A stretch of DNA of 8,303 nucleotides from Spirochaetaceae bacterium (GCA_031278935.1 JAITJK010000226.1:1-8303), one strand, 5' to 3'. Positions 1 through 6,359 are shown, counted from the first letter of the stretch. Translations and numbers: made by a program. The notes: generated from the letters alone by a model not told the origin.

Positions 1-465
1 GTTAAAACGGCAGGGTTCAACATCTCCCTGACAGTCCCGGGAACCAAGGAAAATATCCCGGCGGCCTCCCTTTTCAATCATCCTGAGGGCAATCGGATAA
101 TGTTTATCCTCCTTTCGATCCTCGACAAGATCCGACCGGTTCATATTCCATTCAAAATGGGCTTGTACCCGGTACTCCACATCGCGCAGATACGTATATA
201 TCGAAAGATCATGGCGATTAGTGCTATATTGACCGTTCATTTGCAAGACCTTCATACATTTGGATTCAGTCTGTATCTTCCGCATAACCCGAACCTTATC
301 GATCACCCAAGAAATGGTCGGTTTCCAATAGACCGACTCGGTAATTCCTTTTATAGCTTGATAAGTTGGAATATGATAGGTACTCTTTTCCCCACCAATC
401 TTGGTAACCGGATCGGTAAAAAGCGCGTATCTTCCCGTTATCGTAAATTCTACGTTATTATGCAT
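1..465 (-). CDS. cas5c: Cas5c (Cas5d), type I-C Cascade subunit and crRNA-processing nuclease; 3' end beyond the window
   Basis: The first 155 residues are visible; family members are usually somewhat over 200 aa, so the C-terminus is off the left edge. The N-terminus reads MHNNVEFTITGRYALFTDP, followed by GGEKSTYHIPTYQAIKG, YWKP near residues 46-49, the run QTESK at 65-69, AHFEWN at 102-107 and GGRRDIFLG at 133-141. These are hallmark Cas5d blocks. In type I-C systems this RAMP protein replaces Cas6: it cuts pre-crRNA at the repeat hairpin and stays bound to the 5' handle within Cascade. Y46 and the K121-H122 pair correspond, by my recollection of the Bacillus halodurans enzyme (Tyr46, Lys116, His117), to the catalytic residues, so it looks active. 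The ATG at 465 is fixed by a strong ribosome site 5 nt upstream, 16 nt after the cas3 stop, so the two genes are surely co-transcribed. Family call certain; completeness of the gene unknown. Confidence 0.95.
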   Translation of the reverse strand, partial: MHNNVEFTITGRYALFTDPVTKIGGEKSTYHIPTYQAIKGITESVYWKPTISWVIDKVRVMRKIQTESKCMKVLQMNGQYSTNRHDLSIYTYLRDVEYRVQAHFEWNMNRSDLVEDRKEDKHYPIALRMIEKGGRRDIFLGSRDCQGDVEPCRFN

Positions 466-470
466 ATCCT

Positions 471-478
471 ACCTCCTT
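471..478 (-). promoter_or_regulatory. Shine-Dalgarno site for cas5c
   Basis: On the minus strand the bases read AAGGAGGT, a near-perfect anti-16S complement, 5 nt before the cas5c ATG. It sits wholly inside the 16-nt gap after the cas3 stop codon and decides the cas5c start. Confidence 0.85.
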
Positions 479-481
479 GAG

Positions 482-2935
482 TTAAACATCTAACCTGGTT
501 GATCGGTCGATGACCGGTCTTAATCCAATATACTCATCATAATGTTCTCTTTCTACCGTATAAATTTCAGTATCCCGGTTTATCTCTATCCGTCTTATCA
601 CATGAAGATCGAGCAAATCTTTTAGACCTTTATAATAGATATTAACCGAATACGGTTGTGCTTCCCGAAGTAGTTCTTCCGTCCGTTTCTGGTTAGGACC
701 GGAATGGAGTTCATTGATAATGAACTGCCCTTTTTCAAAAGGTACGATAATACCGATAGTATCAGAAGCAATAACCTCAAAGGCTTTCCATGCGCTTTCA
801 AAGGATTGGCAGAATTGAGGGAGTAATTTAATCTTAGTACCGGATTTGCTTTCCGCCAATCCATCATATTCGCTTTTACTTTCTGTATTGAGGGAAAGCA
901 AATTCAATATGGTATCGGTACGACCCGGAAACACTTTATACTCTAAATTCGTGTCAGAAACCTGTTCGTAAAAGTATGCAAAATACCGTGATATGAGATC
1001 AGGGTGCAAGAGGGTAGTATTAAATCGTCTGGTATCATCATGGTATTCCCGCAATATTCGTTTTGTTACTTCTTGACCGACTTTTAATTCCTTCAAAGAT
1101 CCGATATGTTCCTCATGCTTAACGATATTGATGATATAGGTCTTGCCGCTTATCAAATTTCGCTGGCCATCCATGAGGAGGCCGTTCCTATTGCACCGTC
1201 CCGCAGTCTGAATAATGGAATCAAGACCTGCAAGAAAACGGATTGCCGTGTCAAAATCAATATCAACCCCCGCTTCTATAAGCCGGGTACTGATACAAAC
1301 ACATCTTTTTGATTTGTCGGCCAGGGTCTTTTTTAATCTTTCAATAGACTGCCTGCGGTGGGTGGGACACATATTGGTACTTAAATGTACGATCTCCCAG
1401 TCAGGATGTCTTTGAAATAGGATAGCATAGAGACTTTGCGCTTGGGGCTTAGTGTTAACCACCGTTAGAATACTTTTTTCCGGTAATTGTTCTATAAAGC
1501 CTGCAACCTCATCCAGGGTCCATCCTCCTGGTTTCGTTTTATCAATAAGCACTACCCGTTTCAAGGCCTCAAAATGTTTGGTAAGATCAGAAATCACTTC
1601 ATTGGAAACCGGTAATTGAAGACTATATTTCGTATCCAGTTTATCAAATCCAGGCTGCGTCGCGGTACACAATAAAGCCGATGAGTTACCCCCTTGACAT
1701 AAATACTGAAGCGCCCAGGTAAAAAGATAGGTACACGAAATCGGAAGGGTTTGAACTTCATCAAAAATGATTACCGCATTGGTAAGTCGATGCATATGGC
1801 GGATTTTTTGAGTACCGCAACCGAATAGTGCTTCAAGAAATTGTACCATGGTTGTAATAATAATCGGTACATTCCAGGTTTGTGATGCGTCAATATAATA
1901 TTCGGACACATCACTTCTATCTAAATTTGAATGATGTTCCAGGACTATGCGGCCGTTTTTCCCTTTGGGATCCAGAATATCCCGAATGACATCGGCGTTC
2001 TGATCAAGGATAGAAGTATAGGGTGCAATAATAAAAATCCGCTCCTTTTCATATTTTTTCGCGTGGACCAGGGCATAACGGAGGGCCGCCAGGGTTTTAC
2101 CGGCGCCGGTTGCGGCGGTTAACGTATATATACCGCTTTCCCTATCAGCGTAATCAGCACAGCGGGCGGAAACATCCCTGCGGATTTTATTCAGTTTCCC
2201 TGTTTTAGGAAATTGGGTAAGCCGGGTCTCCAGTAATTCCTGTAGCGCTTTCCAATCCGCCTTGACCATACCGGCTTCTATAGTCGGGGGAATGCCCCGG
2301 TCGTAAAACGCGCTGGAGCTTCTGTCCGCATCAATCAGGCAACTTGATAAAAACCGAGCAGTAAGCCCCAGGTTAAAAAACTGGTTTGCTTTGTTTTTTC
2401 TAATCTTCACCAAATGCCCTAAAGTACCGATAGTTTCAGCAATAAAATTTTCATCCTCAAGAATTTGATCTATCCTTTGCCTTATGGACACCTCAAGATT
2501 AGCCATCGCCTCATCGCAATGGATATCTATTTTTATAAGCCGTTCATGAAGCTTGGCAGTCCCGTCGGGCTTTATCACATCCGGCAATCCCGAACCATGG
2601 TGGTACATGATACAGGCGCCAAGAAGCTGGCCTATCAACTCTTTATCGTCATCAGTATCCTGTGTTATTCTCCGGTATAAAAATTGCCCTCCGGCACTGG
2701 CATGATCTTGCTTATCGGTAATGCTTATGGATAATTTTTTTTCATCAAGGTAATCCTGCCATGAGGTGAGATTCTTGCCTAAATCATGAAGCAATCCGAG
2801 TAATAAAGCCGGTTTCGATAAGCCAATCGCTTTCGCGAAGTATTCTCCATACATCCCCGTTTCGGTTAGATGATCGGCAAGTACTTGGTATTCCTCATCC
2901 GACGTGGTTTTATATCGGGCTTTGTATACAGTCAT
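482..2935 (-). CDS. cas3: Cas3 nuclease-helicase of a type I-C CRISPR-Cas system
   Basis: This is the effector that is recruited by Cascade to an R-loop, nicks the displaced strand and degrades target DNA while translocating with ATP. The N-terminal HD nuclease domain (about residues 15-210) shows H22, the LLHDLGK motif with H50-D51, QDHASAGG with H78, MYHHGSG with H112-H113 and IDADR with D202, so all expected metal ligands are present. The SF2 helicase follows: Walker A TGAGKT at 276-281, DEVQ at 392-395, TAT at 424-426, STRLIEAGVDID at 549-560 and QTAGRCNRNG at 576-585. DEVQ in place of DEAH is, as I recall, common in I-C Cas3. The length of 817 aa is normal and no frameshift is seen. The ATG at 2935 has AAAGGAG (2943-2949, minus) 7 nt upstream. 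It is the first gene of a leftward operon with cas5c next, and base composition looks more AT-rich than the genes to the right. Confidence 0.97.
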   Translation of the reverse strand: MTVYKARYKTTSDEEYQVLADHLTETGMYGEYFAKAIGLSKPALLLGLLHDLGKNLTSWQDYLDEKKLSISITDKQDHASAGGQFLYRRITQDTDDDKELIGQLLGACIMYHHGSGLPDVIKPDGTAKLHERLIKIDIHCDEAMANLEVSIRQRIDQILEDENFIAETIGTLGHLVKIRKNKANQFFNLGLTARFLSSCLIDADRSSSAFYDRGIPPTIEAGMVKADWKALQELLETRLTQFPKTGKLNKIRRDVSARCADYADRESGIYTLTAATGAGKTLAALRYALVHAKKYEKERIFIIAPYTSILDQNADVIRDILDPKGKNGRIVLEHHSNLDRSDVSEYYIDASQTWNVPIIITTMVQFLEALFGCGTQKIRHMHRLTNAVIIFDEVQTLPISCTYLFTWALQYLCQGGNSSALLCTATQPGFDKLDTKYSLQLPVSNEVISDLTKHFEALKRVVLIDKTKPGGWTLDEVAGFIEQLPEKSILTVVNTKPQAQSLYAILFQRHPDWEIVHLSTNMCPTHRRQSIERLKKTLADKSKRCVCISTRLIEAGVDIDFDTAIRFLAGLDSIIQTAGRCNRNGLLMDGQRNLISGKTYIINIVKHEEHIGSLKELKVGQEVTKRILREYHDDTRRFNTTLLHPDLISRYFAYFYEQVSDTNLEYKVFPGRTDTILNLLSLNTESKSEYDGLAESKSGTKIKLLPQFCQSFESAWKAFEVIASDTIGIIVPFEKGQFIINELHSGPNQKRTEELLREAQPYSVNIYYKGLKDLLDLHVIRRIEINRDTEIYTVEREHYDEYIGLRPVIDRSTRLDV

Positions 2936-3001
2936 AATGGCTCTCCTTTCTTAAATTACTCATATTCTCAAAACTGGATTTTACCGTTAGCTAGAATCAT
3001 T

Positions 3002-3027
3002 ATGGGTTCCCTCAGAGTTAAACCCAT
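3002..3027. repeat. Small inverted repeat (7-nt arms)
   Basis: ATGGGTT at 3002-3008 is the exact reverse complement of AACCCAT at 3021-3027, with a 12-nt loop. It is about 65 nt upstream of the cas3 start. It could be an operator dyad or a hairpin in the cas leader transcript; no run of T follows in either direction, so it is not a terminator. Confidence 0.35.
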
Positions 3028-3081
3028 GCGGTGTACCCTAGTCAAGTACCGAAAGTATACGGAGAGAACTCCTGCCGGATT

Positions 3082-3113
3082 GAACCGGTGGATTAGGTTC
3101 GTATTTTTGAACC
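3082..3113. repeat. Three alternating 5-nt dyads that form mutually exclusive hairpins
   Basis: GAACC (3082-3086), GGTTC (3096-3100) and GAACC (3109-3113) are spaced so that the middle element can pair with either flank, with loops of 9 and 8 nt. Only one of the two hairpins can form at a time. The arms are short, so stability is modest. Whether it lies in a transcribed leader is unknown. Confidence 0.3.
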
Positions 3114-3186
3114 CTTCCAGGTATCTTTAAGCCGGCCTACCGGACCCTCAAACTATCCCCATTGTCATTGGTTCCCTCAATCAAGT

Positions 3187-4431
3187 ATGCTTAAGCCCAT
3201 GAAGGTCTGGGTCAAGCTCTTAATCGGTTCTATTCTGGGTATAGTGTTGGGGAGCTTCCTCCCTTCGGTGCATCCGGCGGTCTTGACGTGGTTGCCCTGG
3301 CTTCAGGAGCTGGCCGTCCGCATAGGCCGGTATACGGTGGCGCCGATTCTCTTTTTCTCCCTGACCATTGGGGTCTATGAACTGCGCCGGGACGGGGGCT
3401 TCTGGCCTTTGGCGCTGCGGACCTTTCTGGTTATGGCAGGGAGCACCTTCGTGGTTATCCTTGGGGGAATCTGGGCGGTGCTTCTGTTCTCCCCTCCCCG
3501 GATTCCGATCCTGGTGGAGGAGCAGCTTCAGGCGGTTTCTTTGGGAAACCTGGAGAGTATCCAGGCTCTGTTTCCCTCGAATATGTTCTTCGCCCTGGTC
3601 AGCGACGGGGTCTATCTCTTTCCCATGTATGTATGTGCGTTTTTTCTGGGCATCGGCCTTTCCTACGACCGTAGTTATACCAAGCCGGTGATTACCTTGG
3701 TAGATTCCCTTTCCCGGGTTTTCTATCACATCGGCTCCTTTTTTTCGGAAATTCTGGGGATCATCATGATCGTCCTTAGCGCCTATTGGGCCGTGTCCTA
3801 TCAAGAAGCCCTGTCTGGGGAAGGCTTTCGCAGCCTCATGCTCCTCTTAGGGGTGCTCAGTCTCGTACTGATCGGCCTGGTGTTGCCCTTGATGCTGTGT
3901 CTGCTTAAAGCGGACATGAAGCCCCTGCGGGTGATCTACGGCCTTTTGGGGCCGGCTCTTGCGGGTTTCTTTTCGGGGGACCTTAACTTTTCCCTGCCCG
4001 TACTGTTGCGGCACAGCAAGGAGAACCTGGGGGTCCGCAGGCGGGTCAATGCCGTAGCGCTATCCTTGTTCAGCACCTTTGGCCGTTCTGGCAGCGCTAT
4101 GGTGGCTGCGGTGGCCTTTGTGGTGATTATCAAGTCCTATTCAAGCCTAGAGATCTACCCTAAAGACCTGCTTTTCATCGGGTTTAGGATATTTATCATC
4201 TCGTTCTGCCTAGCCCGCCACCCCGGAGATGGAGCCTACACAGCCCTGGCGGTGCTTTGTCTGCACTATGGCCAGGGCTATGAGGGGGGCTATCTCTTAC
4301 TCAAGCCCTTGGCTTTCTATCTTATTGCGGTAGGGACCCTACTGGACACCATGATCACCGGCGTGGGGGTCTACGCCTTGGCTGAAATGAGCGGTTTACG
4401 GGAAAAAGGCCGTGTCGGCCACTCCATCTAA
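3187..4431 (+). CDS. Divergent SDF-family (dicarboxylate/amino acid:cation symporter fold) membrane transporter
   Basis: A 414-aa polytopic membrane protein. Helices lie roughly at 6-26, 45-65, 77-103, 137-158, 180-203 and 217-240, followed by a first hairpin-loop region near 250-272, a helix at 286-318, a second hairpin region near 335-362 and a last helix at 375-398, matching the GltP/GltPh layout. The block LPVLLRHSKENLGVRRRV aligns with the conserved stretch after hairpin 1 of that family (LPVTMECAEENLGVSKRI in a typical member, from memory), which gives the assignment. The signature NMDGT of the unwound helix 7 is replaced by GRSGS (299-303), and in helix 8 only D387 of the usual binding residues is kept. 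Substrate and coupling ion are therefore unknown. The start is uncertain: ATG 3187 and ATG 3199 (M5) both lack a clear Shine-Dalgarno; M5 gives the more usual N-terminus MKVWVKLL. It stands alone, divergent from cas3, with a gap of about 277 nt after it. Confidence 0.75.
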   Translation: MLKPMKVWVKLLIGSILGIVLGSFLPSVHPAVLTWLPWLQELAVRIGRYTVAPILFFSLTIGVYELRRDGGFWPLALRTFLVMAGSTFVVILGGIWAVLLFSPPRIPILVEEQLQAVSLGNLESIQALFPSNMFFALVSDGVYLFPMYVCAFFLGIGLSYDRSYTKPVITLVDSLSRVFYHIGSFFSEILGIIMIVLSAYWAVSYQEALSGEGFRSLMLLLGVLSLVLIGLVLPLMLCLLKADMKPLRVIYGLLGPALAGFFSGDLNFSLPVLLRHSKENLGVRRRVNAVALSLFSTFGRSGSAMVAAVAFVVIIKSYSSLEIYPKDLLFIGFRIFIISFCLARHPGDGAYTALAVLCLHYGQGYEGGYLLLKPLAFYLIAVGTLLDTMITGVGVYALAEMSGLREKGRVGHSI

Positions 4432-4505
4432 CCACCTGCCGTGGAGGTTGCACGCTTAGAGATAAGGGCGTACAATCCTTCGTTCCTACCCCCTGTGGAG
4501 GTATC

Positions 4506-4589
4506 TGTCATTGCCCCAGCGTAGCGAAGTAATCCAGGACGGGACAGTCTCGTCTAGATTGCTTCGTCGTTTCGCTCCTCGTAATGACA
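4506..4589. repeat. 84-bp imperfect palindrome resembling a dispersed TGTCATTGCGAG...GAAGCAATC-type repeat
   Basis: The left arm begins TGTCATTG and ends GAAGTAATCCAG (4506-4537). The right arm (4554-4589), read on the minus strand, begins TGTCATTACGAGGAGCG and ends GAAGCAATCTAG. The arms match closely apart from a 4-nt gap in the left one, and the centre (4539-4553) is itself nearly palindromic. RNA from either strand would fold into a long hairpin. From memory this sequence type recurs as an intergenic palindrome in many unrelated bacterial genomes; it carries no gene. Here it lies 75 nt after the transporter stop and may act as a transcript-end hairpin, although no T-run follows. Confidence 0.75.
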
Positions 4590-4637
4590 CCGGCTGCGTT
4601 AAGAATACCTTCTCCTTCATCGAATTCATCATAAAAA

Positions 4638-4650
4638 GGGGTCTGACCCC
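4638..4650. repeat. Perfect 13-nt palindrome GGGGTCTGACCCC
   Basis: GGGGTC and GACCCC flank a single central T, preceded by five A (4633-4637). It is 22 nt upstream of the proposed -35 hexamer. It could be an operator, or part of a dispersed repeat: similar GGGGTCAGACCCC sequences recur in some bacterial genomes as far as I recall. Function unproven. Confidence 0.45.
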
Positions 4651-4672
4651 AATATGCCTCCCCGGTAAGTGG

Positions 4673-4701
4673 TTGACTCTCAGGCAAGAGAACTTTAGAT
4701 T
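4673..4701 (+). promoter_or_regulatory. Probable sigma-70-type promoter for the small membrane protein/ATPase/lgt/thrC cluster
   Basis: TTGACT (4673-4678, five of six consensus matches) and TAGATT (4696-4701, four of six) are separated by exactly 17 nt. Transcription would begin near 4708-4710, at or just before the ATG at 4709. This implies either a leaderless message or use of the ATG at 4733. It is the best hexamer pair I find in the gap upstream of the tandem genes. Confidence 0.45.
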
Positions 4702-4708
4702 TCTAGGT

Positions 4709-5164
4709 ATGGATGTATATGGGCCTTTGAGAATGCTGCTGTTTCTGTGTGAATTTTTTCGTCTTATTCTCCTGTTAAGTGTGTTGGCGGTGTTGGGGCC
4801 CTTGTACGGCGTTTCAGGGGGGGGGGGGCTTACGAACCAACTCTTTCCCTATATCGTGTGCCTGGTCCCCAACGCCCTATTCCCGCTGATGACCTATTTT
4901 CTTTGGATCCGCCTCTCCCTCTATCACTCCTACCTTCCTTTGTATATAGCAGGTAAAATTATCACCCTGGTAGCCTTGATGGGATGGCTCGTTTTTTCCT
5001 TTCGCGGTATCATAACCGCTTTAAATACCGGTGCACGGGGCATCTCAGGGTTTATCCTGATCCTCACCGCCGCAGATATCTTTTCAGTTATAGGAGGACT
5101 ATTGTTGCAAACTAAAATAAGCCAGATGAACCGTTTGGCAGCCCAAGGTGAGGGAGGCCTTTAA
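4709..5164 (+). CDS. Small four-helix membrane protein of unknown function with an in-frame G12 tract
   Basis: I do not recognise a family. From ATG 4709 the product is 151 aa, with hydrophobic segments near residues 9-30, 45-66, 76-99 and 112-133 and a short polar tail (QTKISQMNRLAAQGEGG). Between helices 1 and 2, residues 37-40 are four glycines encoded by 12 consecutive G. The frame stays open upstream to a TTG at 4511, but that part lies over the dispersed palindrome and is almost certainly not coding. Start choice is uncertain: ATG 4709 has no proper Shine-Dalgarno, and ATG 4733 (143 aa) has only a weak TGAGA before it. The stop overlaps the next start in TAATG, suggesting coupled translation and a functional link with the MinD-like ATPase. 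With 11 G the product would end after 59 residues, with 13 G after 82. Confidence 0.7.
   Translation: MDVYGPLRMLLFLCEFFRLILLLSVLAVLGPLYGVSGGGGLTNQLFPYIVCLVPNALFPLMTYFLWIRLSLYHSYLPLYIAGKIITLVALMGWLVFSFRGIITALNTGARGISGFILILTAADIFSVIGGLLLQTKISQMNRLAAQGEGGL
4817..4828 (+). repeat. Homopolymer of 12 G inside a coding region; candidate phase-variation tract
   Basis: Twelve uninterrupted G encode Gly37-Gly40 of the small membrane protein. Runs this long are prone to slipped-strand mispairing, and poly-G tracts of this size control phase variation in Treponema pallidum and other bacteria. At 12 the frame is open to the natural stop. Loss of one G leads to TGA at 4887-4889, gain of one to TAA at 4954-4956. 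Confidence 0.85.
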
Positions 5165-6309
5165 TGCGTATTATTCCTATTGCCAGCGGTAAAGGCGGGG
5201 TAGGTAAGTCCCTGGTAGCGGCAAATCTGGCGGTGGCCTTTGCTCGCTCCGGGAAACAGGTGATCCTGTCGGACCTGGACCTGGGGGCCTCGAACCTGCA
5301 CCTTGTTTTGGGGCACCAGTCCCCGAAAGTGGGTATCGGGACCTTCCTGAACGATCCTCGGACGGATTTTGCTAAGGTTGTCGTGGAAACCGACATTCCG
5401 GGACTGCGGTTTATTCCGGGGGATACGGAAATCCCTGGGACCGCCAATCTCAAGGTCTCCCAGCGAAATGCCCTAATCCGGCGTCTGTTGGCCTTGAACG
5501 GCCAGGCGGATATTCTCATCCTGGACCTGGGAGCAGGAACCCACCAGGCTATTTTGGATTTTTTCCTTCTCTCCGGCGAAGGAATTGTGGTAACCTCTCC
5601 GGCGGTTACGGCGGTACTCAATGCCTACGTGTTTCTCAAAAACACGGTGTTCCGCATGATGTACACGATCTTTACCAAGGGAACTACGGCGTATACCTAC
5701 CTTGAACAGATCCGTAAAGACGGTTCCGGCCCCCAGAAGTTTTATATCCCTAAGGTGCTGCCGGAGATCCGCAAGATCGATCCCCTTTCTTACGAAACTT
5801 TTATGAACCGTCTGCATGCTCTGCGTCCCCGGCTCATCACTAATATGCTGGATAATCCCAAAGACGCGGAGGTGGCTATGAAGATCCGTAGGTCCTGTGA
5901 AGAATACTTGGATTTACGCATCGAGCATCTGGGCGTGCTGTACCGGGACAGTATGCAGGATCCGAGCCTCGCCTCCCGGCTACCCATCACTATCTATAAG
6001 CCCCGGTCCATTCTGGCCCAGGCGATTTACCGGATTGCCGATAAGATCCTTTCGACTCCAGAAAACCAGTTTTCCCTCAGTCCTAAGGAGGTGGATGAGA
6101 GCTTTATTGAGGCAGGGGCGGAAGCGGAAGTAGATTTTGAGAGCCGCATGGAATATGTGGAAGACCTGCTGCACTCCGGGGCCCTCAGTCAGGGGGACCT
6201 GGTGGAGACCATCAAATCCCAGCAGTTTGAATTATCCAAAATCAAGAAAGAGAATAATTTCTTGAAACTCAAGTTGTCCAAGGCCATGGCTCAAGGGTTT
6301 AAGCCCTAG
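5164..6309 (+). CDS. MinD/ParA/FlhG-type P-loop ATPase with a C-terminal coiled coil
   Basis: A 381-aa SIMIBI-class ATPase. The deviant Walker A motif SGKGGVGKS spans residues 8-16, with the signature lysine K10 needed for the dimer-sandwich mechanism. LSDLDLGASNLH (35-46) carries the switch aspartates, and ILILDLGAGTH (117-127) is the Walker B region. TSPAVTAVLNAYVFLK (144-159) matches the segment after Walker B in MinD/FlhG proteins. Residues about 160-210 look like an insertion relative to standard MinD/FlhG. The tail from about 325 is acidic, then heptad-like (SQQFELSKIKKENNFLKLKL), a probable coiled coil; no MinD-style amphipathic membrane helix is evident. Such ATPases position cell-division, flagellar or envelope machinery; the partner here is unknown, but the overlap with a membrane-protein gene hints that it could be the anchor. 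GGGAGG at 5152-5157 lies 6 nt before ATG 5164, so it can also initiate independently. Confidence 0.88.
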   Translation: MRIIPIASGKGGVGKSLVAANLAVAFARSGKQVILSDLDLGASNLHLVLGHQSPKVGIGTFLNDPRTDFAKVVVETDIPGLRFIPGDTEIPGTANLKVSQRNALIRRLLALNGQADILILDLGAGTHQAILDFFLLSGEGIVVTSPAVTAVLNAYVFLKNTVFRMMYTIFTKGTTAYTYLEQIRKDGSGPQKFYIPKVLPEIRKIDPLSYETFMNRLHALRPRLITNMLDNPKDAEVAMKIRRSCEEYLDLRIEHLGVLYRDSMQDPSLASRLPITIYKPRSILAQAIYRIADKILSTPENQFSLSPKEVDESFIEAGAEAEVDFESRMEYVEDLLHSGALSQGDLVETIKSQQFELSKIKKENNFLKLKLSKAMAQGFKP

Positions 6310-6319
6310 GCGCAAGGCC

Positions 6320-6345
6320 GACTGCAGGTTTCGCTGACTACAGGT
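6320..6345 (+). repeat. Short tandem direct repeat before lgt
   Basis: GACTGCAGGT (6320-6329) and GACTACAGGT (6336-6345) differ at one base and are offset by 16 nt. They fill much of the 50-nt gap between the ATPase stop and lgt. This may be a remnant duplication or a binding site; no function can be assigned. Confidence 0.3.
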
Positions 6346-6347
6346 CT

Positions 6348-6354
6348 AAAGAGG
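6348..6354 (+). promoter_or_regulatory. Shine-Dalgarno site deciding the lgt start
   Basis: AAAGAGG lies 5 nt before ATG 6360. The alternative in-frame GTG at 6354 overlaps this site and would have no ribosome site of its own, so ATG 6360 is preferred. Confidence 0.6.
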
Positions 6355-6359
6355 TGTCC

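Larger units (their letters stand above)
2936..3186. promoter_or_regulatory. Divergent intergenic region between cas3 and the SDF transporter, with repeated GGTTC/GAACC motifs
   Basis: This 251-nt gap must hold the promoter of the leftward cas operon and probably that of the rightward transporter; I find no convincing -35/-10 pair for either. It has five copies of a 5-mer in the two orientations: GGTTC at 3005-3009, GAACC at 3082-3086, GGTTC at 3096-3100, GAACC at 3109-3113 and GGTTC at 3170-3174. Two of them extend to a 10-nt direct repeat, GGTTCCCTCA (3005-3014 and 3170-3179). No CRISPR repeat, tRNA or supported small gene is visible. Regulatory function is inferred from position and motif enrichment only. 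Confidence 0.4.

Noticed and set aside
100..480. 126-aa plus-strand open frame at the left edge
   Set aside because: It is antisense to cas5c, whose minus-strand product matches Cas5d throughout; no ribosome site or family resemblance.
2870..3130. 86-aa plus-strand open frame over the cas3 start and intergenic region
   Set aside because: It overlaps the cas3 N-terminus in antisense, has no recognisable features and no supporting ribosome site.
2936..3186. CRISPR array or degenerate repeats next to cas3
   Set aside because: No unit of about 30 nt recurs at regular spacing; the longest direct repeat is 10 nt.
3220..3804. 194-aa minus-strand open frame
   Set aside because: Shadow of the transporter gene; low-complexity polar composition without family resemblance.
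4448..4475. Possible terminator hairpin TTGCACGC / GCGTACAA after the transporter
   Set aside because: Arms have a mismatch, the loop is 12 nt and no T-run follows.
4511..4708. N-terminal extension of the small membrane protein back to TTG 4511
   Set aside because: The TTG lies inside the dispersed palindrome, and the extension includes the 13-nt palindrome and the probable promoter; its peptide looks like translated repeat.
6354..6359. GTG start for lgt two codons upstream
   Set aside because: It overlaps the only Shine-Dalgarno site, which is correctly spaced for ATG 6360.
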